Shown piece after piece: positions 54,704 through 63,895 of a stretch of 64,000 nt of DNA; position 1 is the stretch's first letter, and each line of letters begins with the position of its first letter. Below the pieces are notes generated by a model. That model did no database searches. It had not been told where the DNA came from and was given only the letters and a program-made list of their open reading frames with translations. This DNA comes from Bacteriovoracaceae bacterium (GTDB lineage: Bacteria; Bdellovibrionota; Bacteriovoracia; Bacteriovoracales; Bacteriovoracaceae), in the NCBI GenBank assembly GCA_024711325.1, contig JANJTC010000005.1:868001-932000 (forward strand), in the 5' to 3' direction. A program made the position numbers and the translations under genes.

Positions 54704-56886
54704 GTTCCCCGAATGGAAGTGTGCCTGCTTCAAACAGAAGGCTAGAAACATTTACTTATGATGATCAAATCGTAAAATGGTTCGTCATCGCCACCGTAAT
54801 CTGGGGAGCAGTAGCTCTTCTTTTAGGTGTTACCGTTGCTTTTCAGTTGGCCGACTGGAGAGTGAATCTAGGGTTACCCTGGACGACATTTGGTAGGCTC
54901 CGTCCTCTCCACACCAATGCAGCTATTTTCGCATTCTGTGGTAATGCAATCTTTGCCGGAATTTATTATTCCCATCAGCGGCTACTAAAGGCCCGACTAT
55001 TTAATGATATCCTTTCGAGGGTTCACTTCTGGGGATGGCAGTTCATAATTATCCTTGCCGCCATCACGCTTCCTCTTGGAATGACGACCGGAAAAGAGTA
55101 CGCCGAGCTAGAGTGGCCAATTGATATTTTGATCACTCTCATTTGGGTCGTCTTTGCCGTCAACTTCTTTGGAACGATCGTTAGGAGACGTGAACGCCAT
55201 ATCTATGTGGCCATTTGGTTCTATATTGCAACTATCATTACCGTGGCCGTTCTTCACATCGTAAACTCGGTTGAACTACCTGTGACTTTAACTAAGTCGT
55301 ATTCACTATATAGCGGTGTTCAGGATGCCTTAGTTCAGTGGTGGTATGGTCACAATGCTGTTGCATTCTTCTTGACCACGCCGTTTTTAGGTTTAATGTA
55401 TTACTTTGTTCCTAAGGCAGCGAATCGACCTGTTTATTCTTATCGTCTATCAATTATTCACTTTTGGTCTTTAGTGTTTATTTACATTTGGGCCGGACCT
55501 CACCATCTTCTTTATACAACTTTGCCTGAATGGGCACAGACGCTGGGTATGGTTTTCTCAGTGGCCCTTTGGATGCCTAGTTGGGGAGGGATGATCAATG
55601 GTCTTATGACTCTGAGAGGGGTGTGGGACAAAGTAAGAACTGAGCCGGGCCTTCGTTTCATGGCCACTTCATTGACTTTTTATGGTATGTCGACTTTTGA
55701 AGGTCCACTGCTGTCTATTAAATCTGTAAACTCTATCGCTCACTTCACAGACTGGATCCCAGGTCACGTTCACTCAGGAACAATCGGCTGGAACTATATG
55801 TTGATTGCTGGGATTCTTTTTTATCTGGTTCCTAAACTTTGGAACACAGAACTTTACTCTAAACGTCTTGCCAACATTCAGTTTTGGTTGGCCACGGTTG
55901 GACTTTTGTTTTACGTGATTTCAATGCTTGTTGCGGGTATTACTCAATCTCTTATGTGGAGAGCAATGGACGATGCTGGTCGATTGATTTATCCAAACTT
56001 CATTGAAACAGTCATTAAAATTGTTCCGATGTATTGGGTTCGTGCCATTGGTGGAACTCTCGTTCTGATCTCGTTTATCCTGATGATCATTAATCTTTAT
56101 AGAACGGCCAAAAAAGGTAAGTCAGGTCCGGAAGCAGTTTATGAAGCTTATGCTTTAGATGATTATTCTCTTGAAGCTGGAGCTGCTGCCCACCGTAAGT
56201 TAGAGGGGTGGCCGATGATTTTCGCCGTCCTTTCTTTAATTGCGATTCTGGTAGGTTCTGCCATTGAGATTGTTCCATCCCTTATGTCGGATAATTACAT
56301 CACCAAGATTAGTGCGATTAAACCATACAGCCCACTTGAGCTTTATGGACGTGATGTCTACATCCGTGAAGGTTGTTACTTATGTCACTCACAGACAGTT
56401 CGTGCCATTCCTCATGAAGTTATCCGATACGGAAAAGCTTCAGAAGCCGCTGAGTTTGTCTACGATCATCCATTCCAGTGGGGATCTAAGCGTACAGGTC
56501 CGGATCTGGCCCGTGTCGGGAAAAAATACCCTCACATGTGGCACTATAAGCACTTTTATGATCCACGAGAAGTGACAGCCGGATCAATCATGCCTAACTA
56601 TAAATGGTTGTTTGATAAGAAAATTGACTACTCAACATTACCGAAAAAAATGGCGGTAATGAAGCAGTTGGGTGTTCCTTATACTGATGATGAAGTGGTT
56701 ACCAGTGTTGTTAATGCCAAGGCACAGGCAGTGGAAATCGCCGGGGAACTGGCACAAAGCGGTGTGCCTCAGAAAATTGTTGAAATGGAAGTCGTAGCAC
56801 TAATCTCTTACATGCAACGCTTAGGTGTTGATTACACCTCAATGCCTGAAGAGGAAGCACCGGTAGCGGAGGCGGATGTCAAATGA
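54700..56886 (+). CDS. ccoNO: Fused cbb3 oxidase subunits CcoN-CcoO
   Basis: A 728-residue fusion. Residues ~1-480 are CcoN: RLRPLHTNAAIFAF, WYGHNAVAFFL, WAGPHHLLYT and WIPGHVHSGTIGWN carry the haem and CuB histidines. After a linker, a new helix (IFAVLSLIAILVGSAIEIV) and a CxxCH (EGCYLCHSQ) belong to CcoO, with MPNYKWLF as the methionine axial ligand region. Fused ccoNO is known in Bacteroidota and in some Bdellovibrionota. The GGAAGAAAA before the ATG and the stop-start overlap with ccoS are operon-like. Confidence 0.95.
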   Translation: MSSPNGSVPASNRRLETFTYDDQIVKWFVIATVIWGAVALLLGVTVAFQLADWRVNLGLPWTTFGRLRPLHTNAAIFAFCGNAIFAGIYYSHQRLLKARLFNDILSRVHFWGWQFIIILAAITLPLGMTTGKEYAELEWPIDILITLIWVVFAVNFFGTIVRRRERHIYVAIWFYIATIITVAVLHIVNSVELPVTLTKSYSLYSGVQDALVQWWYGHNAVAFFLTTPFLGLMYYFVPKAANRPVYSYRLSIIHFWSLVFIYIWAGPHHLLYTTLPEWAQTLGMVFSVALWMPSWGGMINGLMTLRGVWDKVRTEPGLRFMATSLTFYGMSTFEGPLLSIKSVNSIAHFTDWIPGHVHSGTIGWNYMLIAGILFYLVPKLWNTELYSKRLANIQFWLATVGLLFYVISMLVAGITQSLMWRAMDDAGRLIYPNFIETVIKIVPMYWVRAIGGTLVLISFILMIINLYRTAKKGKSGPEAVYEAYALDDYSLEAGAAAHRKLEGWPMIFAVLSLIAILVGSAIEIVPSLMSDNYITKISAIKPYSPLELYGRDVYIREGCYLCHSQTVRAIPHEVIRYGKASEAAEFVYDHPFQWGSKRTGPDLARVGKKYPHMWHYKHFYDPREVTAGSIMPNYKWLFDKKIDYSTLPKKMAVMKQLGVPYTDDEVVTSVVNAKAQAVEIAGELAQSGVPQKIVEMEVVALISYMQRLGVDYTSMPEEEAPVAEADVK

Positions 56887-57080
56887 AACAAGCAGCATTA
56901 AGTCATTTTGATTTACCTTGGTTACCAATTACTGCTTTGATTATCTTTGTTGTTTGCTTTGCCGCTTACCTATACTGGACGTTTAAAAAAGACAACAAAG
57001 CGAACTATGAGCAGGCTTCACAAATTCCTCTCGAAGAGGCGAACTGCGTCTCTTCGATTAAAAAAGGACACACTGTATGA
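56883..57080 (+). CDS. ccoQ: CcoQ-like small subunit
   Basis: A 65-residue single-helix protein (LPITALIIFVVCFAAYLYWTFKKDNK), in the CcoQ position with the CcoQ size. Its ATG overlaps the ccoNO stop (ATGA), and its stop overlaps ccoP (ATGA). It stabilises the oxidase complex in other bacteria. It has an unusual cysteine in the tail (EEANCVSS). Confidence 0.85.
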   Translation: MKQAALSHFDLPWLPITALIIFVVCFAAYLYWTFKKDNKANYEQASQIPLEEANCVSSIKKGHTV

Positions 57081-57679
57081 GTGACTCGATTAAAAAAGAA
57101 ACAAAACTTGATGTAAAACCAGATGAGCAGCACCTTTTGCTTGATCATGCTTATGACGATATTCAAGAATTAAATCATCCGCTTCCTTCATGGTGGAACG
57201 TCACATGGGGAATTACGATTGTTTTTGCAATAGGTTACTTCGTGTATTATCAATTCATGAAAGGACCAACTCTTCGGGATGAGTTCAATCAAGAATATTC
57301 AAAGATTGTGGCCATTCAGGAAGAATTTAGAATTCAAAATAGCGCTTTCAATCAGGAGTACTATGCCGGTATCACAAGTAATGATGGCGTAACGAAAGGG
57401 GCCGTGGTTTATGAGAACAACTGCCTTCCTTGTCACAATGAAAATGGGAAAGGCGATATTGGACCAAATCTTACGGATGATCACTGGTTGATTGCTAAGA
57501 GTACTCCTGAAACAATTTATAATGTAGTATTTAATGGAAGTGAGGAGAACGGTATGCCAGCTTGGGCCGAACTTCTGACGAAAGATGAAATTTATCAGGC
57601 CGTAGCTTACGTTAGTACTTTTAAAAATACTTTCGTTAAGGGCGGTAAAGAACCTCAAGGTATAAAAATTGAAGACTAA
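57077..57679 (+). CDS. ccoP: CcoP cytochrome c subunit with a single haem
   Basis: A 200-residue subunit: a cytoplasmic lead, one helix (WWNVTWGITIVFAIGYFVYYQF, preceded by the family's LNHPLPSWW), and one cytochrome c domain (ENNCLPCHNENGKGDIGPNL; methionine in NGMPAW). Canonical CcoP has two CxxCH sites and ~300 residues; only one is present here. Short, single-haem CcoP occurs with fused ccoNO in some lineages. It is the electron-entry subunit. Confidence 0.92.
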   Translation: MSDSIKKETKLDVKPDEQHLLLDHAYDDIQELNHPLPSWWNVTWGITIVFAIGYFVYYQFMKGPTLRDEFNQEYSKIVAIQEEFRIQNSAFNQEYYAGITSNDGVTKGAVVYENNCLPCHNENGKGDIGPNLTDDHWLIAKSTPETIYNVVFNGSEENGMPAWAELLTKDEIYQAVAYVSTFKNTFVKGGKEPQGIKIED

Positions 57680-59078
57680 GAATATTTTCGAACTGGATCC
57701 AGAAAGGTTAGCAACGACCGATGAACACGGTAACCGCGTTTATTTATATCCCGAAGATGTCAAAGGGATCTGGCAACAGCGTCGAAAAATATTCTACTGG
57801 TTCTTGATTCTTTTATATCTGATCCTTCCCTGGTTTTATATTAATGGAAAACCAGCGTTGATGATCGATATTGTTAAACATGAGTTCACACTTTTGGGCT
57901 ATACCCTCTATGGGGTACAGCCCATTTTATTTTTCCTATTAGTGGCCTCAGGTCTCTTCTTTATTGCTTTCATGACCAGTCTCTTCGGAAGAATTTGGTG
58001 CGGTTGGGCCTGTCCTCAGACCGTTTTTATCCAAAGTATCTTTATGAAAGTTGAAGCCTTGATTGAAGGCAAAGCAAGACAAAGACGGGAACTCGACAAG
58101 GCACCGTGGTCATTTAATAAAATTTTTCGTCGTTCTCTTAAATGGTTTGTCTTCACTATCATCTCTCTCCACATTGCTCATACTCTCGTGGGCTACTTTG
58201 TAGGTCCACGTGAGCTACTTAAAATAACGATGAGCTCACCCACTGAAAATTGGGGGGTCTTTGTTGCAACGATGATTATGACTACCATCTTTCTATTGGA
58301 CTTTGGCTGGTTCCGGGAACAGTTTTGTATCATTGCTTGTCCCTACGGCCGTATGCAGTCAGTAGTGATGGATGAGAATTCTCTCGTCATTGCCTATGAT
58401 GTAAAACGAGGGGAGCCACGTCGAGGCTCAGAAGGTGTTCAGCGATCCGATGAAGGTGATTGTATCAATTGTTACAATTGCGTGAAAGTTTGCCCGACTG
58501 GAATTGATATCAGGAGAGGCACTCAACTGGAGTGTATTGCCTGCACCCAGTGTATTGATGCCTGCGATGACATCATGACAAAACTCAAAAAACCAACAGG
58601 ACTCATTAGCTATAAGTCAGAAAATGAACTTAAAGGAATTCCTAGGAAAGTCGTAACTGCCCGCTCAGGGGTGTACGTCACCATTTCAATCGCTTTAGTT
58701 TCGTTGTTTATATTCTTCTTTAACGCCAGCACTAAATTAAGTCTGGTCTTTTTGAGATCCCAAAATCCTTATCAGGTGATTGAGGCAGGTCAGACAGTCG
58801 TGAATCATTTTACGCTTAAAATTTCTCATCAAGGGGCCGAGAAATTTAAGGTCTCTTTTAAAGTACAAGACCCCGAGCTCGCAAAACAAATTGAAATTGT
58901 TACACCCGTGAAACCTACAGTTGTTGATATGCCTGAGAAAAAATTTGTGATCTTCTTTAAGTTTGATCCGAAGATCCTGGTTCATGGAACCCGTAAGACC
59001 GTAATTGATGTCATTGACCTGGAAACAAAACAGATTATCACCTCTAAGGAGGTCGTCCTTGTCGGCCCAACTAATTAA
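57669..59078 (+). CDS. ccoG: CcoG (FixG/RdxA) iron-sulfur copper reductase
   Basis: A 469-residue protein beginning at TTG (AAGGT 7 bases upstream; overlaps the ccoP stop by 11 bases). Four to five membrane helices. CGWACPQTVF and CIIACPYGRMQ, then two 4Fe-4S cluster sets (CINCYNCVKVCPTGIDI and CIACTQCIDACDD), precede a C-terminal immunoglobulin-like domain (residues ~370-469). CcoG reduces Cu(II) for cbb3 assembly. No ccoH gene was found in the operon. Confidence 0.93.
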   Translation: MKTKNIFELDPERLATTDEHGNRVYLYPEDVKGIWQQRRKIFYWFLILLYLILPWFYINGKPALMIDIVKHEFTLLGYTLYGVQPILFFLLVASGLFFIAFMTSLFGRIWCGWACPQTVFIQSIFMKVEALIEGKARQRRELDKAPWSFNKIFRRSLKWFVFTIISLHIAHTLVGYFVGPRELLKITMSSPTENWGVFVATMIMTTIFLLDFGWFREQFCIIACPYGRMQSVVMDENSLVIAYDVKRGEPRRGSEGVQRSDEGDCINCYNCVKVCPTGIDIRRGTQLECIACTQCIDACDDIMTKLKKPTGLISYKSENELKGIPRKVVTARSGVYVTISIALVSLFIFFFNASTKLSLVFLRSQNPYQVIEAGQTVVNHFTLKISHQGAEKFKVSFKVQDPELAKQIEIVTPVKPTVVDMPEKKFVIFFKFDPKILVHGTRKTVIDVIDLETKQIITSKEVVLVGPTN

Positions 59079-59790
59079 TTCTCTGAGTGAAATTAGAACA
59101 TACCTGCCATGGGTTTCATTCATCGCAGGTCTTGGAGGAAGTCTCCATTGTGTTGGTATGTGTGGAGGGCTCGTCACTGCCAGCTGTGAGGGATCTAAAG
59201 ATGTTTTTCGCTATCAGTTTGGAAGACTGTTAGGTTACCTGATGCTAGGGACACTGGCAGGAATGATTGGAAGTTTTTTGAATTTTAAAACAAGTCATCC
59301 CCTGATGACTTTAATTCCTTCGATTCTGGTTGGACTGCTTTTTATCTTTTGGGGAGTGCAGAGTTTTAGAGGTAAAAAAGCAGAAATCCCGGCGCCAAAG
59401 TTTCTAAGCAGGTTGTATACAAAACTATGGAAAAATTTGGTTCAAAAAAATAAGAATTTTACCAAGGCTTTTTTTACGGGTCTTATTTCTATTATGCTTC
59501 CCTGTGGATTATTGTATGGGGTGGTTTTGAGTACAGTCGCCCTTCAGCACACAACAGATGCTTTGTTATCCATGTTTTTCTTCTGGCTTGGAACTGTTCC
59601 GGCCATGGTCGTCGCCCCTGGAGTCATTCAACGTTTTTTGAAGCCATTTAAGGCCCGTTTACCTAAAGTCTATGCGATCAGCTTAATGCTGATCGGAGTG
59701 ATGACTATATCTTTTAGAATGATCAAGCTTCATGGTGGAGATAAGCATCTGGAAGAAACTTCCACGCATAAAGAAATGTCCTGCCACTAA
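59059..59790 (+). CDS. SafE/TauE-like membrane transporter in cbb3 operon
   Basis: About 243 residues from TTG at 59059, chosen because AGGAGG lies exactly 6 bases upstream; the longer frame from 59005 is inside ccoG. The first helix contains GGSLHCVGMCGG, and a second half repeats the pattern (ISIMLPCGLLYG), as in the family of small copper or sulfite-linked exporters often found next to ccoG. A histidine-rich tail (ETSTHKEMSCH) may bind metal. It overlaps ccoG by 20 bases. Confidence 0.87.
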   Translation: MSAQLINSLSEIRTYLPWVSFIAGLGGSLHCVGMCGGLVTASCEGSKDVFRYQFGRLLGYLMLGTLAGMIGSFLNFKTSHPLMTLIPSILVGLLFIFWGVQSFRGKKAEIPAPKFLSRLYTKLWKNLVQKNKNFTKAFFTGLISIMLPCGLLYGVVLSTVALQHTTDALLSMFFFWLGTVPAMVVAPGVIQRFLKPFKARLPKVYAISLMLIGVMTISFRMIKLHGGDKHLEETSTHKEMSCH

Positions 59791-60182
59791 TGAATGAGAC
59801 CTAAGTCATCATTACCTTCCATCTTTATTTTCAAGTATTGATTTGGATAAAAGGCAACGTGTCCTTTTAGATCTTGAAATTCTTCATATGGTTCTTCGTA
59901 AGACCAGGCGGCATTATCCAGCACAGTAGTACCATGCTTGAGATTGTATATTTCAGCTTTACCTTTGAATGGACAATCATACTCACCACTCTTGATCAAA
60001 TCCACATCCTTTAAATCGATCTTTGGGATGTAAAGTACGGGGCGGCAGTCAGTTTCAGTTAAGAGGATGGAGGTATTGGTATAAGCGATGGCATCATTTT
60101 CAAAGTAGATTTCAATTTCAGCATCTAATGGCCGAGTTTTAACCTCATGGTCAGGATACTTTGCAAAACCTGGTGCGTGCAT
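59787..60182 (-). CDS. DUF427 family protein
   Basis: A 131-residue protein: ENDAIAYTNTSILLTETDCRPVLYIPKIDL and GEYDCPFKGKAEIYNL, then AWSYEEPYEEFQDLKGHVAFYP, are the DUF427 core. Function is unknown. AAGGAG lies 6 bases before the ATG. It is convergent with the SafE-like gene, overlapping 4 bases. Confidence 0.92.
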   Translation of the reverse strand: MHAPGFAKYPDHEVKTRPLDAEIEIYFENDAIAYTNTSILLTETDCRPVLYIPKIDLKDVDLIKSGEYDCPFKGKAEIYNLKHGTTVLDNAAWSYEEPYEEFQDLKGHVAFYPNQYLKIKMEGNDDLGLIH

Positions 60183-60261
60183 AGTGAACTCCTTGTTACC
60201 AATTTATAGTGGCACTCAAGCAAGTTTTTGGCCCTGTACATGGAGTCGAACTTAAAAGGGT

Positions 60262-60981
60262 TTAGAAGTCGCTGATTCTTTGAACTAACTCAGGACTATC
60301 AATGAAGGGATTTCTATTCTTCTGCAATTTGAAAATCTTTTCATGTCTGGTTTTTTCAGCAAGATCTACTGGATCTTCCCGGTGCCAAACCTTTAAGTAT
60401 TCTTCCTGAATAGGATCAATGGCAATTTGATATCGAACAGAAAAATAAAACATAGCGCGCGCTACATTTCCCTTATGACTATCAGGTGGCTCAAAATAAA
60501 TTCCTGCTCTTGCATTCAATGCCTGACCGGAATGTGATTCACCACATGACACTTGTCTTTGATTGTCCACTTCTGCAAAGGGAAAATTTCCTCTTTCTGC
60601 ATTAATTTTTGAGAAAGTAGGAAACAAATGATGCAAATCGGTTTTTTGAATACTGGCATTAAATCTTTTACTGAATTTACTCTGAGGCCAAGTGTGCTCA
60701 GTATTAAATTTATCTGAGTTCGGAAGACGATTTCCAGGAGCTTCACCATTGAAAGGATAGTATTTTTCCAGACAATATACCCCTTTAATGAAATAGCCTT
60801 TCTCGTCTTTCTCGAGGTGAATTTCATTGAAGAGTTTAGTTCTGGCCTCACGGTAATTATAGCTGATTTGATTGGCACTTATCGTTTCAAATAAATCGGC
60901 CTTTAGTGCCTCGTCTACATCTACATTCGCAGTGGCGAGAGAAATATTGAAAACTAGCATGAGGAGAATAAAATAATTCAT
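60262..60981 (-). CDS. Secreted endonuclease I (EndA-like)
   Basis: A 239-residue nuclease with a signal peptide (ending LATANV). YNREARTKLF-like helix, NTEHTWPQSKFSK (catalytic His), TDLHHLFP and INAERGNFPFAEV (Asn) are the endonuclease I family signatures (periplasmic Vibrio/E. coli EndA type). It degrades DNA or RNA without strong sequence preference. The third exported nuclease-type protein in this window. Confidence 0.93.
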   Translation of the reverse strand: MNYFILLMLVFNISLATANVDVDEALKADLFETISANQISYNYREARTKLFNEIHLEKDEKGYFIKGVYCLEKYYPFNGEAPGNRLPNSDKFNTEHTWPQSKFSKRFNASIQKTDLHHLFPTFSKINAERGNFPFAEVDNQRQVSCGESHSGQALNARAGIYFEPPDSHKGNVARAMFYFSVRYQIAIDPIQEEYLKVWHREDPVDLAEKTRHEKIFKLQKNRNPFIDSPELVQRISDF

Positions 60982-61044
60982 CCTTATACGTTCCTTAAGA
61001 TTTCAATTTGCGTCAATGTTTTAATTTGGGTGAATGCGTTATAT

Positions 61045-61452
61045 TCAAGGTTCTTGCTCTTTGTATTGGATTACCCCGTCTTGATAAGGGCCAATAGGAA
61101 ATTCTTCACGGATTTTCTTAGGGCCCTCTTCTTGCGCCTCTTTTCCCGTTGTTCCTCTGGGTTCCGGCTTTCGGGCAGGAACACTAGGGTTTATGTCACT
61201 GCTGCTATAGGTGGAGCTAGAAGTACCTTCTCCTGTCATGTCTGGTCTGCGTTTTGGTAATGGTCCTGAAGAGGGATAAGAAGGCTGACCTAAAGTTTTT
61301 GGGCCCATAATGTCGGTCCCTCTGTTGGTAATTGAATCGTCTTGAGCTGAAGGATGATTACCCATACCACCAGGAGCGATTTCCCTATCTGGTGCTACAG
61401 ACCATGAATTTGATACAGATAAAATCATGAAGAACAAAAGAGTGAATTTCAT
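61045..61452 (-). CDS. Small exported proline-rich protein
   Basis: A 135-residue protein with a signal peptide (MKFTLLFFMILSVSNSWS) and a Pro/Ser/Gly-rich, disordered mature part ending IGPYQDGVIQYKEQEP. GGAGG lies 10 bases from the ATG. No domain. Confidence 0.65.
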   Translation of the reverse strand: MKFTLLFFMILSVSNSWSVAPDREIAPGGMGNHPSAQDDSITNRGTDIMGPKTLGQPSYPSSGPLPKRRPDMTGEGTSSSTYSSSDINPSVPARKPEPRGTTGKEAQEEGPKKIREEFPIGPYQDGVIQYKEQEP

Positions 61453-61579
61453 CAACTGGACCTCCATTGTCATAACAAAATCCTGCCCTCATGACTGAGG
61501 AAGTACAAGTAAGCTAACCATAAGAATGTGTTAGCAAAGAACTTCATCGGCGGGTGATTAGAAAATAATAGTTGAGTCT

Positions 61580-61741
61580 TTATACTCTCGGCTTTTTCTT
61601 TTCTGGAGGTTGAGGGTCACCCACGGGGTGATTTATCTCTTTATCGGGATCTTTAACGGGGGTTCGATCCGGAGATCCTGGAGGAGTTTTATCAGGGTCA
61701 GGTTTATTTGGTTGTTCTTCTTGATCATGAGAAAATTTCAT
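61580..61741 (-). CDS. Small proline/charged protein
   Basis: A 53-residue protein with GGAG 5 bases before the ATG at 61741; longer frames lack a site. The composition (PDPDKTPPGSPDRTP, EKKKPRV) is Pro/Asp/Lys-rich and disordered. No signal peptide. Small, so support rests on the start context. Confidence 0.5.
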   Translation of the reverse strand: MKFSHDQEEQPNKPDPDKTPPGSPDRTPVKDPDKEINHPVGDPQPPEKKKPRV

Positions 61742-61831
61742 AAATTCTCCACTGAAATAATCTTCATAAGATTGAAACGAGCACATCAAATAAACAACTT
61801 TCAGAGATAGTATTTGGCCGAGATTTAGATT

Positions 61832-61866
61832 GAAAAAAGAAAAGGGCCTCATTAGAGGCCCTTTCT
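61832..61866 (-). terminator. Rho-independent terminator of the tRNA gene
   Basis: A 10-bp stem (GAGGCCCTTT pairing with AAAGGGCCTC) with a 4-base loop, then a TCTTTTTTC tract on the minus strand. It lies 22 bases past the tRNA 3' end. Confidence 0.9.
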
Positions 61867-61888
61867 TTTCGAATTTTTTGGAAAATTT

Positions 61889-61964
61889 TGGAGCGGCTGA
61901 TCAGATTCGAACTGACGACCTTCTGCATGGCAAGCAGACGCTCTACCAACTGAGCTACAACCGC
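61889..61964 (-). tRNA. tRNA-Gly (anticodon GCC)
   Basis: A 76-base gene including an encoded CCA. The acceptor stem GCGGTTG pairs with CAGCCGC (with one G-T). The D arm has GCTCAGTTGGTAGAGC, the anticodon loop TTGCCAT reads GCC, and the T arm has GTCAGTTCGAATCTGAT. All three arms close by eye. Confidence 0.97.
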
Positions 61965-62056
61965 GTTTTGTGGAGATGATATTAATTCGGGCCGCCAACT
62001 TTTGTCAATGCTAACTTACGATTAAATAACGTTTTTTATCATGACGCCAAGTGTTG

Positions 62057-62470
62057 TTAGTTTTGAGTTGGGCATGTCCTTGGAGTATGCATTTGCAGGG
62101 TGCATATCACTTCAGTTTCAATCTTATTTTCAGGGAATAAGCTTTGCAGGACATAGGGGTTTTTATCGGCCGGTTTAATGACAACTTTGCTGGCAAAAAC
62201 TTTAGAAAGTGCAGCGAAAGTACATTCCCGGATTCGCTTTTCTTTCACCAGGATTTCTTGGGCGAGGTTAATTTTCACCTGATCGAGATTAAGAGTTAAA
62301 GTGCCTTCTACAAAATGTGAGTATTTCAGGTTAATCAGGTCTTCATTCAGTCCGTATTCCCAAGTGACCGTACCGTCAGAGTTTGAACATTTCATTGCTT
62401 TAAATGGAGTGTTGGCCTGTGCAAAAGTGGTGAGAAGGGAAAACAGAACAATGAGAGTGAGGACTTTCAT
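62057..62470 (-). CDS. Small exported protein of unknown function
   Basis: A 137-residue protein with a signal peptide (ending FAQANT). The mature part has a beta-sandwich feel (SHFVEGTLTLNLDQVKI) and four cysteines (KCSNSD, RECTF, VICTL, RTCP) that can pair. GGAG lies 5 bases before the ATG. No family recognised. Confidence 0.7.
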   Translation of the reverse strand: MKVLTLIVLFSLLTTFAQANTPFKAMKCSNSDGTVTWEYGLNEDLINLKYSHFVEGTLTLNLDQVKINLAQEILVKEKRIRECTFAALSKVFASKVVIKPADKNPYVLQSLFPENKIETEVICTLQMHTPRTCPTQN

Positions 62471-62566
62471 TTAAACTCCAGGGAAGGTTGTACCCATCGT
62501 TTTTACTGGGGTGTTTGCTTGACCGTCAATGGAGGATAATGGAGCAGCGATTAACGTTTCGTGTTT

Positions 62567-63895
62567 TTACTGAAACTTCTGCTCCAAAGCTTTAATTATC
62601 TTTTGATAGCTAGGATTCGTGAAACGGGTTCTGAGGAGGGGCAGAATTTCTTTTTTACTCGACGGCAGTGCCGGATTCAAAAGAGTCTTTACAAAACAGT
62701 CGGCGATAATGAAAACCTTTGAAAGTGGGTGAAGATCCTCACCCGGATTCTCTTCAAATCCAATTCCGTCTAACTTTCCATGAGATTGTAGCAGAACAGT
62801 CTTGATGTACTCGTTGGCCTCTGGATGCTGATCAAGAATCATCACGGCCTCTGAAGCATGATTCATCACCTGGCGAATTTCTTCATCAGTTAAATTTGAT
62901 TCGGTTAATTCTTTTAAACTCGAGATTTGCATCTGCATCTGTGATTTGAGTGTTACATCTGAAAAGAACGAAACGAATGAAAGAATTTCCAGATGTTCTT
63001 GTTTGTACCAACTTTGCTTAGACAGTACATAATGGCACATGAGCGCCAGTAAGTGACTATGTTGGTAGGCATAGGAGACTTTATTGGAAAAAACAAACTT
63101 TAAAAGATTGGTCACTTCCGGTGAATTTTTAACTGATTGAACCATCGAATTGATAGAGGCGTCTGAAAGATCAACCGCTGCTTGATCAAGCCCCATCTGC
63201 TGAATTTTTTCCCGGACAATTTCATGGGCGTTGGCAGTCGTTAGAATCCGGTCTTCCAGAGTCAGGTCATCTCTTTCGAGCTTTTCCACCAGATTATTTG
63301 TCACAAAAGTAGTGAAGTACTGAATGTAATCCTTGGGAATGAAGAATTCTTTTAAGCCTTGAGATTCATATTTAAGAATATCATTTTTATCAAAAATGTC
63401 CTTGGAATGAATCCGCTTCACATATTGATATTCATTGGGACCTTTCTTGATCCGGATATAAACATCACAGGGTGTTTTTTGAATGTCATAAAAATAATAA
63501 ACAGGAACTGGAAAATAGTCCGGCTTAACTTTATTAGTCGAATCCTGAAGTGTTACACCGAGATAAGATGCTGCCTGTTTGATGAGTATTTCCCAACTAA
63601 CAGGTTCTTGAAGACACAAAATCTCATCTGCTAAAGATGGACATTCACCAATCACAATCAGTTCGGATTTTAAGCCTTCATTCCTTAAAAATTGATGAAG
63701 CTTAACGGCGGTCTCTTCATTTCCAACCTTGCACTTAGTAATGATTAAAGCCACCTGAGGCAAGATCCTGAGAAGCTCCATTGCATCTTCTGCATTTTTT
63801 CTATGGATAACATCTGTTCCAACAAATGTGTGAAGATTTAGCGAGAAGATTTTCTTTAAATCTTCATTAGTTTCAATAAGAATAGTTTGGCTCAT
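62567..63895 (-). CDS. Degenerate receiver plus degenerate HD-GYP-like protein
   Basis: A 442-residue protein. Residues ~1-115 have receiver-like strand spacing, but the phospho-acceptor position reads IITKCKV, with K instead of D. Residues ~225-440 match an HD-GYP order: AYQHSHLLALMCHYV, then SFFSDVTL where HDIGK would be, NHASEAVMIL, SHGKLDGIGFEENPG for HHExxDGxGYP, and IADCF for VADxFD. Several metal ligands are changed, so cyclic-di-GMP hydrolysis is doubtful; a binding role is more likely. Start lacks a good ribosome site. Confidence 0.72.
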   Translation of the reverse strand: MSQTILIETNEDLKKIFSLNLHTFVGTDVIHRKNAEDAMELLRILPQVALIITKCKVGNEETAVKLHQFLRNEGLKSELIVIGECPSLADEILCLQEPVSWEILIKQAASYLGVTLQDSTNKVKPDYFPVPVYYFYDIQKTPCDVYIRIKKGPNEYQYVKRIHSKDIFDKNDILKYESQGLKEFFIPKDYIQYFTTFVTNNLVEKLERDDLTLEDRILTTANAHEIVREKIQQMGLDQAAVDLSDASINSMVQSVKNSPEVTNLLKFVFSNKVSYAYQHSHLLALMCHYVLSKQSWYKQEHLEILSFVSFFSDVTLKSQMQMQISSLKELTESNLTDEEIRQVMNHASEAVMILDQHPEANEYIKTVLLQSHGKLDGIGFEENPGEDLHPLSKVFIIADCFVKTLLNPALPSSKKEILPLLRTRFTNPSYQKIIKALEQKFQ

